Below, piece by piece: positions 33,889 to 42,579 of a stretch of DNA of 64,000 nucleotides. The notes beneath the pieces were generated by a model, which was not told the origin of the DNA, made no database searches, and saw nothing but the letters and a program-made list of their open reading frames with translations. The number at the start of each line of letters is the position of its first letter. Position 1 is the stretch's first letter. Location: positions 496,001-560,000 of the forward strand of contig CBDCAA010000007.1 in NCBI GenBank assembly GCA_965213855.1. Reading direction: 5' to 3'. A program made the position numbers and the translations under genes. Origin of the DNA: JBBROS01 sp965213855 (GTDB lineage: Bacteria > Pseudomonadota > Alphaproteobacteria > Acetobacterales > Acetobacteraceae).

Positions 33889-36800
33889 CTATTCGGCGGC
33901 GATCGCGTCCACCATGGCCGCGGCGCGCTGCAGATCCACCGACAGCAGGCGCGACACCCCGCGCTCCTGCATCGTCACGCCATACAGCCGGTCCATCCCG
34001 GCCATCGTGACCTGGTGGTGCGTGACCACCAGGAAGCGCGTTCCGGTCTCGGCCGCCATCTCTGTCAGCAGCGAGCAGAAGCGGCCCACGTTGGCGTCGT
34101 CGAGCGGGGCATCGACCTCGTCGAGCACGCAGAGCGGCGCCGGATTGCAGCGGAAGATGGCGAACACCAGGCTGAGCGCCGTGAGCGCCTGCTCGCCGCC
34201 GGACAGGAGGCTGAGCGCGGTCAGCTTCTTGCCGGGGGGCTGGGCAAAGATCTCGAGCCCGGCCAGCAACGGGTCGTCCGAGCCGACCAGCGCCAGGTGC
34301 GCGCGGCCGCCGCCGAACAAGCGGGAGAACAGCGCCTGGAACTGCCGGTCGACCTGCTGGAAGACGGCGCTCAGCCGCTCGCGGCCCTCCCGGTTCAGAT
34401 GGCCGATGCTGCCCCGCAGCTTGGCGATCGCCGTGCCCAGCTCGTCTCGTTCCTGCACGAGTGCCGAGAGCTCGGAGCCGAGCGCTTCGGCCTCGGCCTC
34501 GGCGCGCAGGTTGACCGGCCCCATCCCGTCCCGCTCCCGCGTCAGGCGGAGCAGGACGCTCCTGGCCCGGTCTTCGGCAGCGGCCGTCGCCTCGGGGCGG
34601 TCCGGAAGCGGCGGGAGCGCGCCCTCCCGCTCTGCGATGCGCGCCTCGGCCGTGTCGCAGGCCAGCACGGCCGCCTCGAGCGCGGCGCGGGCCTGCACGC
34701 CCCGTTCGCGCGCCGCATAGACGGCCTGGTCGGCGGCGCGGACGGATGTCTCGAGCTGGGCCAGCTCCTGTTCGGCGGTCATCCGCGTGGCCTGGGTGGC
34801 GCGGCGAGCCGTCTCCGCCTGCGCGAGTGACGACTGGGCTCGCGCCGTCTCCGCGGCTGCACGATCCGGGGTTGCCGCGAGCGTCTCTATGGTCGCGGCC
34901 GCCTCCAGCAGGCGGGCCTGGAGGTCGACCACGCGGCCTGCCAGGTCCGCAGCCCGCATGCGCCGGTCTTCCCGCTCCCGACCGATACTCGAATATCGGA
35001 CCTGGCGCGCCTGCTCGGCCCGCTGCAGCGTCTCGACCAGGCGGGCCGCGGCGGCCTCGCGCTGGCGCGCGCGGGTCACGCCCATGCGGGCATCGTCCGC
35101 CGCGGCCTGCAGGCGGCGCGCGTCGGGCTGGGCGGCCCTGTCGCGCGCCGCCGCATCCAGCGCGGCCGCGGCCGCGGCCATTTCGGGCTGCAGCTGACGC
35201 GCCTGCTCATCGAGCGCGGCGTGTCGGGCCGTGGCAGCGGTCGCTTGCGCCTCGAGCGTGAGGTGGGCGGCGCGCGCCCGCTCATCCGCCGCCTCGGCTT
35301 CGCGCCGGGCTTGGCGCAACTGATGCTCCCGCCGGGTCGCGGTGGCCTCCGCCTGCTCGGCCGCGGCCCGTTCCGCTCGCGCCGCAGCGGCCAGGGCTGC
35401 CGCCTCGTCGAGCCGTTCGGTCAGGTCGTTCAGTCGGTTTCGCTGCCGCAGCCGGACCGCGGCGGCCGTGGGCGTGCCGGGGCGGACCGTGTAGCCGTCC
35501 CATCGCCATAGCCCGCCATCGGCAGACACGGCGCACTCGCCCGGCCGCAGCGCAGACTGGATCGCCTGGCCCTCCGCCGCCGAGTCCACCACGCCCACGG
35601 CGCCGAGCGCGCGGGCCAGCAGCGGCGGCCCGGCCACCAGCCGGCCCAGGCTTCGCCCGGTCGTCACGACCGCCTCCGCGTCCGGCAGCGCCGTCCAATG
35701 CCGCGCCGCGCCGGGGTCCGCCGCGGCGGCCAGCTCTTCGCCGAGCGCCACGCCGAGCGCGGCTTCAAGCCCTGGCGGCACGGACACCTTGTCGATCATG
35801 GGCGGCCAGCGTTCCCCGTCCTTGACGGCCAGGACCTCGGCCAATGCCGCAGTTTCGGCCTTCAGCTTGTGCCGCGCCGACTCGGCCAGCACATCACGGC
35901 CGCGCGCCGCCGAGGCCGCCTGAGCCGCCCTCACGCGCTCCTCGTCGGCCTGGTTCTGCCCTTCCCTCGCCGCCGCCAGCCGTTCGGCCGAGGCGTCGCG
36001 CTGCTGTGCGCTGGACGCGAGCCTTGCCGGCTCGATCAGCCGGGCGGCCGCCTGGTCGCGTTCGGACACCACCCGTCCGAGGCTGTCGTGCACGCGGCGG
36101 TGGCGCGCGTCCGCCTGCTGCAGCATCTGCTCGCGCGTTCGCGCTTCGGCCACGGCCTGCGCGGCGAGCGAGGCAGCCTCGGCCGCGGCCTCGTCGGACG
36201 CGCGGAGTGCCTCGCCCGCCTCGGCGAGCTCGCGCTGCGCGTGCTCGAGGGCGGCGGGATGGCGCTCCGCCTCGACATCGAGGGCGGCCGCTTCGGCGAC
36301 CAAGCGTCTGTCAGCCGCCTCCGCATCGCCCAGCACGCCCTCGGCATACGCGAGGTCGCGACCGATCTGGGTATGGCGCTGCCGTGCGGCTGCGAGAGCC
36401 TCCAGGGCGCGGGCGAACTCGCCCTCCAGCCGCTCGAGCGCCATCCGTGCACGGTCGGCATCGCCCTGCGCGACGCCCTCCGCGTCCCGCAAGCCCGGCA
36501 GGCTGGCGCGGAGACCGTCGGCGTCCGCCGCCGCCGCCATCGCTGACCCGGTCGCCGCCTCGGCCTCGGCCGCGGTGGCCGCGACGGCGTGCGACGCGGC
36601 GGCGTGCGCGAGCCGCGCGCGCGCGCGCACGATCGCCAGCAGCAGGGCGTCCGTCTCCTGCAGCGCGGTGCTGACGACGCGGTAGCGCAGCGCCTGCCGG
36701 ACCTGCTCCTGCAGCGCCGTCGCCTGCCGGTCGAGCAGGGCGCGGCGGTCTTCGGCCCGCTCGACGTTTGCCTCGGCCGCCCGTAGGCGCATCTCCGCCT

Positions 36801-37335
36801 CGGCCCGGCGCGCGTGCAGGCCGGTGATCCCGGCCGCCTCCTCCAGCACGGCCCGGCGTTCCTCCGGGCGCGCGTTGACGAGGGCGCCGACCCGGCCCTG
36901 GCTGACCATCGCCGACGAGCGCGCGCCGCTCGCCAGGTCGGCGAACAGCACCTGCACGTCACGCGCCCTCGCCTCGCGGCCATTGACCCGGTACGAGCTC
37001 CCAGCCCCCCGTTCGATCCGCCGCGCAACGTGCAGTTCGGCGGCGCCGCCTGGCGTTTGCGCGTGCTCGTGGCCCTCGATGGTCAGCGCGACTTCGGCGA
37101 TGTTGCGGCTCGGCCGGTGGGCGCTGCCGGCAAAGATCACGTCGTCCATGTCGCCGCCGCGCAGGGTCCGCGCGTTCGCCTCGCCCATGGCCCACCGCAG
37201 TGCTTCGGCCACGTTGCTCTTGCCGCATCCGTTCGGGCCGACGACGCCGGTTAGTCCGGGAAGGATGTCCAGCGTCGTCGGGTCCGCGAAGCTCTTGAAG
37301 CCCGCGATCGCCAGCCGGACAAAGCGTGCCCCCAC
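33889..37335 (-). CDS. smc: Chromosome segregation protein SMC
   Basis: Condensin ATPase of 1148 aa from a GTG start. The N-terminal ATPase half has GPNGCGKSN (33-41, Walker A) preceded by LAIAGFKSF. Two long Ala/Glu/Arg-rich coiled coils flank a hinge at about 480-620. The C-terminal head has the ABC signature LLSGGEQALTALSL and Walker B PLCVLDEVDAPLDD. The coiled coils are very alanine- and arginine-rich, as expected at this GC content. It is preceded by the DsbA-family gene (22-nt gap), which follows dciA, an order common in Rhodospirillales. Confidence 0.96.
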   Translation of the reverse strand: MGARFVRLAIAGFKSFADPTTLDILPGLTGVVGPNGCGKSNVAEALRWAMGEANARTLRGGDMDDVIFAGSAHRPSRNIAEVALTIEGHEHAQTPGGAAELHVARRIERGAGSSYRVNGREARARDVQVLFADLASGARSSAMVSQGRVGALVNARPEERRAVLEEAAGITGLHARRAEAEMRLRAAEANVERAEDRRALLDRQATALQEQVRQALRYRVVSTALQETDALLLAIVRARARLAHAAASHAVAATAAEAEAATGSAMAAAADADGLRASLPGLRDAEGVAQGDADRARMALERLEGEFARALEALAAARQRHTQIGRDLAYAEGVLGDAEAADRRLVAEAAALDVEAERHPAALEHAQRELAEAGEALRASDEAAAEAASLAAQAVAEARTREQMLQQADARHRRVHDSLGRVVSERDQAAARLIEPARLASSAQQRDASAERLAAAREGQNQADEERVRAAQAASAARGRDVLAESARHKLKAETAALAEVLAVKDGERWPPMIDKVSVPPGLEAALGVALGEELAAAADPGAARHWTALPDAEAVVTTGRSLGRLVAGPPLLARALGAVGVVDSAAEGQAIQSALRPGECAVSADGGLWRWDGYTVRPGTPTAAAVRLRQRNRLNDLTERLDEAAALAAAARAERAAAEQAEATATRREHQLRQARREAEAADERARAAHLTLEAQATAATARHAALDEQARQLQPEMAAAAAALDAAARDRAAQPDARRLQAAADDARMGVTRARQREAAAARLVETLQRAEQARQVRYSSIGREREDRRMRAADLAGRVVDLQARLLEAAATIETLAATPDRAAAETARAQSSLAQAETARRATQATRMTAEQELAQLETSVRAADQAVYAARERGVQARAALEAAVLACDTAEARIAEREGALPPLPDRPEATAAAEDRARSVLLRLTRERDGMGPVNLRAEAEAEALGSELSALVQERDELGTAIAKLRGSIGHLNREGRERLSAVFQQVDRQFQALFSRLFGGGRAHLALVGSDDPLLAGLEIFAQPPGKKLTALSLLSGGEQALTALSLVFAIFRCNPAPLCVLDEVDAPLDDANVGRFCSLLTEMAAETGTRFLVVTHHQVTMAGMDRLYGVTMQERGVSRLLSVDLQRAAAMVDAIAAE

Positions 37336-37357
37336 CCGGGCGCCCCCGACCAGCCCG

Positions 37358-37963
37358 TTAGCCGGCCGAGTTCTCGACGGCCTGCCGGAAGGCTGCGTAC
37401 TGGATTGCGCCGGCGATGACGCGCCCGTTGATGACGAAGCTGGGCGTGCTGTTGATATTGAGCTTGTGTTCGGCCTCGTCCTGGGCCGTGAGGATCGCGG
37501 CCTTGAGCTTGTCGTCCGCGATGGTCGCGTCGAAGGCCTGCCGCGGCATCCCGGCGAGCGCGGCCAGCTTCGCGAGCTCCTCGGTGCTGTTCACCCCACG
37601 CGCGAACGCCCAGCGGTCCTGGGTGAGCAGCAGCGTGGTGATGAACGGCTCATAGCGATCGACCGGCAGCGCGCGGGCGACCATCGCCGCCGTCAGCGCG
37701 ACCTGGTCGAGCGGGTAGTCGCGCCACACGTAGCGGACCTGGCCCGGATCGATGAGGTTCTGCTTGACCTGCGGGAACGTCGTCTTCTGGAACTCGGCGC
37801 AGTGGGAGCAGGTCAGGCTGAACCATTCCTGGACGACGACCTTCGAATCGGCGATGCCCACGGCACGATCGGCCATGCGGGGGTCGGCCGGCTGCGCGGC
37901 GACGGGCAGGGCCGGCGCGGCGATGGCGAGAGCCCCAAGGATGGAGCGGCGGGTGATCGGCAT
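37358..37963 (-). CDS. DsbA-family thiol:disulfide oxidoreductase with twin-arginine-type signal
   Basis: Periplasmic thioredoxin-fold protein of 201 aa. The signal peptide starts MPITRRSILGALAIAAPAL with a twin-arginine RRS core and ends near AAQPA. The active-site motif is C52-S-H-C55 in FSLTCSHCAEF and the cis-proline loop is STPSFVING. WRDYPLDQVALTAAMVARAL is typical of DsbA-like proteins of the DSBA/DsbG-oxidoreductase type in alphaproteobacteria. The start at 37963 follows from the signal peptide. It lies between dciA and smc on the same strand; the functional link to them is not obvious. Confidence 0.92.
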   Translation of the reverse strand: MPITRRSILGALAIAAPALPVAAQPADPRMADRAVGIADSKVVVQEWFSLTCSHCAEFQKTTFPQVKQNLIDPGQVRYVWRDYPLDQVALTAAMVARALPVDRYEPFITTLLLTQDRWAFARGVNSTEELAKLAALAGMPRQAFDATIADDKLKAAILTAQDEAEHKLNINSTPSFVINGRVIAGAIQYAAFRQAVENSAG

Positions 37964-38050
37964 CGGATCCTCATGCAAAGGTCTGGGTGCCGAATCGGGA
38001 GGTGTGCGAATCGGGCACACTGGGTTATGCGCCCCGACCCGGGTCCAGCG

Positions 38051-38512
38051 TCAAGCCGGATTGTCCAGGATCGCAGCGCCCAGGGCGGCCAACGCGTCCC
38101 GGAGCGGGCCGTCGACGACGCCCTCGACCGGGATGGGCGGCCGTTTCGGCCGGCGTGGGAGGACGGGCGCCGTCACCGGCGCCTGCTGTACGAACCGCAG
38201 CCGCTGAACCAGGGGCCGGCCGAGCTGTCCGTTGATCCGCTCGATCAGCGGCCCGGACAGGTGTTGCAACTCCAGCGCGACCGGCCCGGCGCAACCCAGG
38301 GTCAAGGTCCCGGCCTGGAAGCGCCTGGGCACGGTGGCGGCGGCCAGAGCCGGGCCGACGATGGACGGCCAGTCCGCGATGAGCTGCGCCGCCGCAGGGG
38401 AATGCTTTCTGAACGCCTCACGCGTGACTCCCGGGACGAGCGCGCCGATCGGCCGAGGCCCGAACGGGTACCGGCGCGGCGGCGTGTTGCCCGGTGGCCG
38501 CGCGTCGCTCAT
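38051..38512 (-). CDS. dciA: DUF721/DciA-family protein
   Basis: A 153-aa DUF721 protein. The family is related to DciA, the ancestral loader of the replicative helicase DnaB. Recognisable features are the N-terminal RPIGALVPGVTREAFRKHSPAAAQLIADWPSIVG-like region (helices about 20-55) with the conserved W of the W-x-x-I-V-G motif. A KH-like beta section (GTLTLGCAGPVALELQHLSGPLIERING) follows, and the C-terminus is variable. The ATG at 38512 lies 11 bp from the divergent mutY start. That DUF721 proteins load the helicase is family knowledge; it is not shown for this one. Confidence 0.85.
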   Translation of the reverse strand: MSDARPPGNTPPRRYPFGPRPIGALVPGVTREAFRKHSPAAAQLIADWPSIVGPALAAATVPRRFQAGTLTLGCAGPVALELQHLSGPLIERINGQLGRPLVQRLRFVQQAPVTAPVLPRRPKRPPIPVEGVVDGPLRDALAALGAAILDNPA

Positions 38513-38523
38513 ACGGCTCCGGC

Positions 38524-39585
38524 ATGAACGCGTTTCGGAACCTGGCCGCGCCACCGGCGGCGGCGCTGCTGGAGTGGTATGATCGGCACCGGCGGATCAT
38601 GCCATGGCGGGCCCGCCCCGGCGAGCGGGCCGATCCGTACCGGGTGTGGCTGAGCGAGGTTATGCTGCAGCAGACGACCGTGGCCGCCGTCGTCCCGTAT
38701 TTCGAACGCTTCCTGCGGCGCTTCCCGAGCGTCGAGGCGTTGGCGGCCGCGCCGGAGGAGGCCGTCATGGAGGCATGGGCCGGGCTCGGCTACTACGCCC
38801 GCGCCCGCAACCTGCATGCCTGCGCCAGGCGGGTTTGCGAATCGGGTGGTTTTCCGCGGGACGTGGCCGGGTTGCTCGCCCTGCCGGGTGTGGGCGCCTA
38901 CACGGCGGCTGCGATCGCAAGCATTGCATTCGAGGTGCCTGCAGTGCCCGTGGACGGCAACGTGGAGCGCGTCGCGGCCCGCGTGTTCGCGATCGAGGCG
39001 CCGTTGCCGGGTGGGCGGCGGTTCATCGCCGCGGCCGCGGCGGCGCTGGGACAGGACGAGGCGGCCCGGCGGCGGCCGGCCGACTTCACGCAGGGGCTGT
39101 TCGACTTGGGCGCCACGGTCTGTACGCCGCGCCATCCGGCGTGCGCCGTCTGTCCCTGGATGGCGCCTTGCCTGGGCCGGGCCTCTGGGGCGCCGTGGCG
39201 ATTGCCGGTGAAGGAGCCGAAGAAGGCACGGCCGGTCCGCCACGGCGCGCATTTCTGGCTGCAGGACGGGTCAGGTTGCGTCCTGCTGCGGAGGCGGCGT
39301 CCGGACGGGCTGCTCGGCGGCATGCTGGAGTTGCCGGGGACCGAGTGGCGGTTGGCGGCCTGGAGCGCGCCCTGTGCCCTGTCGCATGCGCCGCAGCAGG
39401 CGGAGTGGCGGCAGCTTGGGCAGGTCAGGCACGGGTTCACCCATTTCGAACTGCTGCTCGACGTGTATGCGGCCGAGGTGCCGGACATCAGTGCGGGCGG
39501 CATGGTGGTGCCGCGGTCTTCGCTGGCGGGCGCGGCGCTGCCGACGGTGATGCGGCGCTGCGTCGCGCTTGCGGCGGGCCTGTAG
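38524..39585 (+). CDS. mutY: A/G-specific adenine glycosylase MutY
   Basis: Removes adenine mispaired with 8-oxoguanine, completing the GO system with the MutM copy at the left edge. The protein has 353 aa. The HhH-GPD domain has WLSEVMLQQTTVAAV, a helix-hairpin-helix LLALPGVGAYTAAAI and the catalytic Asp in PVDGNVERV. The iron-sulfur cluster cysteines are spaced C-x6-C-x2-C-x5-C in CTPRHPACAVCPWMAPC. A C-terminal NUDIX-like recognition domain (GLLGGMLELPGTEW) follows. The ATG at 38524 gives the normal N-terminus; it is divergent from dciA. Confidence 0.96.
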   Translation: MNAFRNLAAPPAAALLEWYDRHRRIMPWRARPGERADPYRVWLSEVMLQQTTVAAVVPYFERFLRRFPSVEALAAAPEEAVMEAWAGLGYYARARNLHACARRVCESGGFPRDVAGLLALPGVGAYTAAAIASIAFEVPAVPVDGNVERVAARVFAIEAPLPGGRRFIAAAAAALGQDEAARRRPADFTQGLFDLGATVCTPRHPACAVCPWMAPCLGRASGAPWRLPVKEPKKARPVRHGAHFWLQDGSGCVLLRRRRPDGLLGGMLELPGTEWRLAAWSAPCALSHAPQQAEWRQLGQVRHGFTHFELLLDVYAAEVPDISAGGMVVPRSSLAGAALPTVMRRCVALAAGL

Positions 39586-39691
39586 AAGACCGCGCCTGCT
39601 TTACTTCGTCTTAAGGTTTGCCGGGCATACTCGTGACGGCCTGCAAAAACGTGGGCGAGCATATCCACGCTTGGCGCGAAGGTAGAAGACC

Positions 39692-40600
39692 ATGCCTCTC
39701 AACTCCGTGAACACAAACATCGGCGCCCAAGTGGCGCTGCAATCATTGAACCTGACGGAAACGCAGCTGCAGTCGACGGAGAAGCGGATCAGCACGGGTT
39801 ACCGTGTTGCCGATGCGACGGATGATGGCGCAGCCTTTGCGGTCGCCCAGCGCGTCCGCTCCGATGTTGGTGCACTGACGACGGTGAACCAGCAGCTGGG
39901 CAACGCGAAGGGGCTGGTCGGGACGGCCACGAACGGCTTGACCACGATCAGCAACTATTTGACTAGCGCGAAGAGCCTTCTGGTCGACATCGCCGGGACG
40001 AACGTGTCCCAGGCGCAGCGGGACCAGTATGTCGCGTCCTACAAGTCGATCGTGCAGCGCGTTGCCGACACTGTAGACGGGTCGACCTATAACGGGCAGA
40101 CATTGCTCGGCAAGGCGACCGGAGCTGTGGCGGCGACGTCGACCAGTGTCATCAACAACGAGACTGGGTCGACCAGCACGATCTCGGCGGAGGACGTCAG
40201 CGGCCTTGCCAATACGCTGGCGTCGTTTATCGGCTCGACGTTCTCCCGCTCGGCGACGACCGGCGACTCGTTTGGCACGATCACGGCGGGCAACGACCAG
40301 ACGTCCGCCTCGACGGCGTTGTCGGCGACGACCGGCGCGACGGCGTTTGCGACGGCGCTTACGGGCCTGTCGGACCAGCTCAACCAGGCCGGCGCCGATT
40401 CGAACTACCTCGACGCCACGATCTCCTTCAACTCGACGAAGATCGACAGCCTGAACGCCGGTCTTGGTGCCTTGGTCGATGCCGACCTGAGCAAGGAGTC
40501 GGCAAACCTCCAAGCGCTGCAGATCAGGCAGCAGCTCGGGACGCAGTCGCTGTCGCTGGCCAACCAAGCGCCACAGACGTTGCTGAGCCTGTTCAAGTAG
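39692..40600 (+). CDS. Flagellin
   Basis: Filament subunit of 302 aa. The conserved N-terminal D0/D1 region (MPLNSVNTNIGAQVALQSLN, then STGYRVADATDDGAAFAVAQ) and the C-terminal D0 helix (ANLQALQIRQQLGTQSLSLAN) flank a short Ser/Thr/Ala-rich centre (about 135-235). This makes a small flagellin with almost no D2/D3. It is exported by the flagellar type III system without a cleaved signal. The gene stands with flbT and flaF, away from any other flagellar gene in the window. A 106-bp gap upstream should contain its promoter; I could not find a confident sigma-54 or sigma-28 match. AAGGTAGAAGACC precedes the ATG. Confidence 0.95.
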   Translation: MPLNSVNTNIGAQVALQSLNLTETQLQSTEKRISTGYRVADATDDGAAFAVAQRVRSDVGALTTVNQQLGNAKGLVGTATNGLTTISNYLTSAKSLLVDIAGTNVSQAQRDQYVASYKSIVQRVADTVDGSTYNGQTLLGKATGAVAATSTSVINNETGSTSTISAEDVSGLANTLASFIGSTFSRSATTGDSFGTITAGNDQTSASTALSATTGATAFATALTGLSDQLNQAGADSNYLDATISFNSTKIDSLNAGLGALVDADLSKESANLQALQIRQQLGTQSLSLANQAPQTLLSLFK

Positions 40601-40603
40601 CGT

Positions 40604-40635
40604 GTCTGGCCGGCGGCAAGCGCCGTCGGCCAGAC
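40604..40635 (+). terminator. Hairpin between flagellin and flbT
   Basis: Arms GTCTGGCC (40604-40611) and GGCCAGAC (40628-40635) pair perfectly, and inner GGCG/CGCC segments extend the stem. It begins 4 nt after the flagellin stop and ends 39 nt before flbT. It may stabilise or terminate the abundant flagellin mRNA and reduce read-through into flbT-flaF. There is no T-run. Confidence 0.5.
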
Positions 40636-40674
40636 CCTGCCCCGCCCGCCGTGGACGTCGACACGAGGATGAGT

Positions 40675-41100
40675 ATGTCGAACCTGATACTAGAGCTGCG
40701 GCAGGGCGAGGTGATGGTCGTGAACGGCGCGCCGATCCGCTTCCGGACGAAGTCGCGGATCGAACTGACCGCGCACGCGCGTTTCCTGTTCGGCAAGCAG
40801 ATCATGCCGCCCGATGAGGCCGACTCGCCGGCGCGGCAGATCTATTTTGCACTCCAGTCCGCCTATATCGGCACGGACGAGGAACGGCCGCAGGCCTTGG
40901 CGACGGCCCGCGAACTCACCGCCCGGTTCAAGGAGGCGACCACGTCCCCACTCGCGCGCGAGATCCTGGACCGCGCCATCGCATCGGCCGAGGCCGACCA
41001 GTGCTACACCGCCTTGAAGCTTGCCCGGCGGATCATCCGTCATGAGGACGCCGTCCTCGGTCGCGCGTCCGTCCAGGAGACCTCCGAATGCCAAGCCTGA
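40675..41100 (+). CDS. flbT: Flagellar biosynthesis repressor FlbT
   Basis: Post-transcriptional regulator of flagellin mRNA, known in Caulobacter and other alphaproteobacteria. The protein has 141 aa. The FlbT pattern is clear: NLILELRQGEVMVVNGAPIRFRTKSRIEL at the N-terminus, ARFLFGKQIMPPDEADSPARQIYFALQSAYIG in the centre, and CYTALKLARRIIRHEDAVLG at the end. I chose ATG 40675 because GAGG at 40665-40668 is well spaced; ATG 40669 and GTG 40651 are in frame. Its last codons overlap flaF by 13 nt. Confidence 0.93.
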   Translation: MSNLILELRQGEVMVVNGAPIRFRTKSRIELTAHARFLFGKQIMPPDEADSPARQIYFALQSAYIGTDEERPQALATARELTARFKEATTSPLAREILDRAIASAEADQCYTALKLARRIIRHEDAVLGRASVQETSECQA

Positions 41101-41429
41101 GCGCCGTCCAGGCCTATCGCAAGTCCGCAAGCCATCGGACGCTTCGCGAGCAGGAAGCGGACGTCTTCTACCGCGTCAACGCCTCCTTGCGCGCCGCTTG
41201 CAAGGACAAGCCCGCGGCAGTCGCCCGCGCCATCGCCGACGACGAGCGGCTCTGGATCACGCTGATGGACGTCCTGACCGATCCGGCCAATGGCTTACCG
41301 GAGGAGACCCGGGCCGCTATTCTCTCCGTAGGCCATGCAATACGGCGTGAGTTCAAGAGCACGACGCCGGACCTGGCCTTCCTTATCGACATGAATGAAC
41401 AGATCGCGGCAGGGCTGGCCGGGCGATGA
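41088..41429 (+). CDS. flaF: Flagellar biosynthesis regulator FlaF
   Basis: Regulator needed for flagellin secretion or synthesis in alphaproteobacteria, acting opposite to or together with FlbT. It has 113 aa. AVQAYRKSASHRTLREQEADVFYRVNASL and the later LWITLMDVLTDPANGLP and SVGHAIRREF match the FlaF family. It overlaps flbT by 13 nt and is followed by a hairpin before the convergent cytochrome bd genes. Together with flagellin and flbT it forms a compact filament-regulation unit. Confidence 0.93.
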   Translation: MPSLSAVQAYRKSASHRTLREQEADVFYRVNASLRAACKDKPAAVARAIADDERLWITLMDVLTDPANGLPEETRAAILSVGHAIRREFKSTTPDLAFLIDMNEQIAAGLAGR

Positions 41430-41430
41430 G

Positions 41431-41455
41431 TCCGGTTCGTCTTAGCAAAACCGGA
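41431..41455. terminator. Hairpin after flaF, before convergent bd-oxidase genes
   Basis: Arms TCCGGTT (41431-41437) and AACCGGA (41449-41455) around an 11-nt loop, starting 2 nt after the flaF stop and ending 12 nt before the end of the convergent small gene. The position suggests a bidirectional terminator. No T-run is seen. Confidence 0.45.
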
Positions 41456-41467
41456 GCAGTTGGCGGC

Positions 41468-41566
41468 TCAAGCCTTCAGCACCAGCCGTAGCAAAAACGA
41501 CACGAACCCGACAACGACCACCCCAGCCGCCCACAGCATAACAAACCACGCAAGTTGCCTGATCAA
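41468..41566 (-). CDS. Tiny CydX-like subunit (DUF2474 type) of bd oxidase
   Basis: A 32-residue single-helix protein (MIRQLAWFVMLWAAGVVVVG, then FVSFLLRLVLKA). It starts at a TTG that overlaps the cydB stop as TTGA. The pattern basic N-terminus, W-F-V-x-L-W-x-x-G, hydrophobic helix and terminal R-L matches the DUF2474 family that sits after cioB genes. It is an analogue of the CydX accessory subunit. Its translation depends on coupling to cydB, as there is no separate ribosome-binding site. The gene is easy to miss because of its size and start codon. Confidence 0.72.
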   Translation of the reverse strand: MIRQLAWFVMLWAAGVVVVGFVSFLLRLVLKA

Positions 41567-42579
41567 TGATAGCCGGCTCCGGCTTTGACCTTTCCCCTGA
41601 AAACCCAATACGAAAATCCGGTGTAGACCAGGATGGTCGGGATCAGGACCGACGCACCAACCAGGAGAAAAGCCTGGCTCGCGTGCGGCGCCGCGGCATC
41701 GTAGATCGAGACATTGGGCGGAACGATCAACGGGAACATGCTGATCCCCAGTCCCGCGAAGCAAAGGACGAACCAGCCGAGGACGCAGAGGAACGGGGCA
41801 AGGTGTGAGCCGCGGCTCAGGCTGCGCCAGAACAGGATGGCGAGCGCGATAACCAGGGCGGGGACCGGGCTCGTCAGTGCGATCCCGGGCCAACTGAACC
41901 AGCGATCGAGTAGGCGAGGGTTGAGGAAGGGAGTCCATAAGCTCACGATCCCGATCATCCCAAGTGTCGCGGCTCCGAGAATGCTCGCCTGCCGACGCGC
42001 CCGCTCGTGCAGACCCCCTTCAGTCCGCCACACCAGCCACGTCGCCCCGAGCAGCGCATAGCCGATCAGCACTGCCATCGCACAGACGATGCTGAATGGC
42101 GTGAGCCAGTCGAACCAGCCGCCGGAATAGGCGCGGCCCGTGATCTTCACCCCCTGCAGAAGCGCACCTAGGATCATCCCTTGGCAGAGCGCAGCGGCAA
42201 TCGATCCGGCACAGAACGCGAAGTCCCAGCGCTGTCGGGCTGTCCGGGTGTAAGCCCTGAACCGGAACTCGAACGCGACCCCGCGGAAGATCAGCGCCAG
42301 CAGCATGCCGATGATGAGCGGATACATGGCCGGCATGATGATGGCGTAGGCGAGCGGAAACACGGCAAACAGCCCGCCGCCGCCCAGGACAAGCCAGGTT
42401 TCATTTCCATCCCAGACCGGCGCGATCGAGTTCACCATGATGTCGCGGTCGTCATCGCCGCCCTCGATCGCAAACAGGATGCCGGTGCCCAGGTCGAAGC
42501 CATCGGCGATCACATAGGCAAGCACGGCGAAGGCCAGGAGACCGGCCCAGACCGGCGTCAAGTCGAGTCCGTCGAACAT
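41563..42579 (-). CDS. cydB: Cytochrome bd-type quinol oxidase subunit II (CioB/CydB)
   Basis: Membrane subunit of a terminal oxidase that reduces oxygen with quinol, 338 aa, eight or so helices. DGFDLGTGILFAIEG near the N-terminus, the SIAPVWDGNETWLVLGGGGLFA block and the LIFRGVAFEFRFRA segment are diagnostic. The length is nearer to CioB of cyanide-insensitive oxidases (about 335) than to E. coli CydB (379). Its start overlaps the cydA stop by one base at 42579, and its stop overlaps the small third gene. Expression regulators are not evident. Confidence 0.95.
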   Translation of the reverse strand: MFDGLDLTPVWAGLLAFAVLAYVIADGFDLGTGILFAIEGGDDDRDIMVNSIAPVWDGNETWLVLGGGGLFAVFPLAYAIIMPAMYPLIIGMLLALIFRGVAFEFRFRAYTRTARQRWDFAFCAGSIAAALCQGMILGALLQGVKITGRAYSGGWFDWLTPFSIVCAMAVLIGYALLGATWLVWRTEGGLHERARRQASILGAATLGMIGIVSLWTPFLNPRLLDRWFSWPGIALTSPVPALVIALAILFWRSLSRGSHLAPFLCVLGWFVLCFAGLGISMFPLIVPPNVSIYDAAAPHASQAFLLVGASVLIPTILVYTGFSYWVFRGKVKAGAGYH

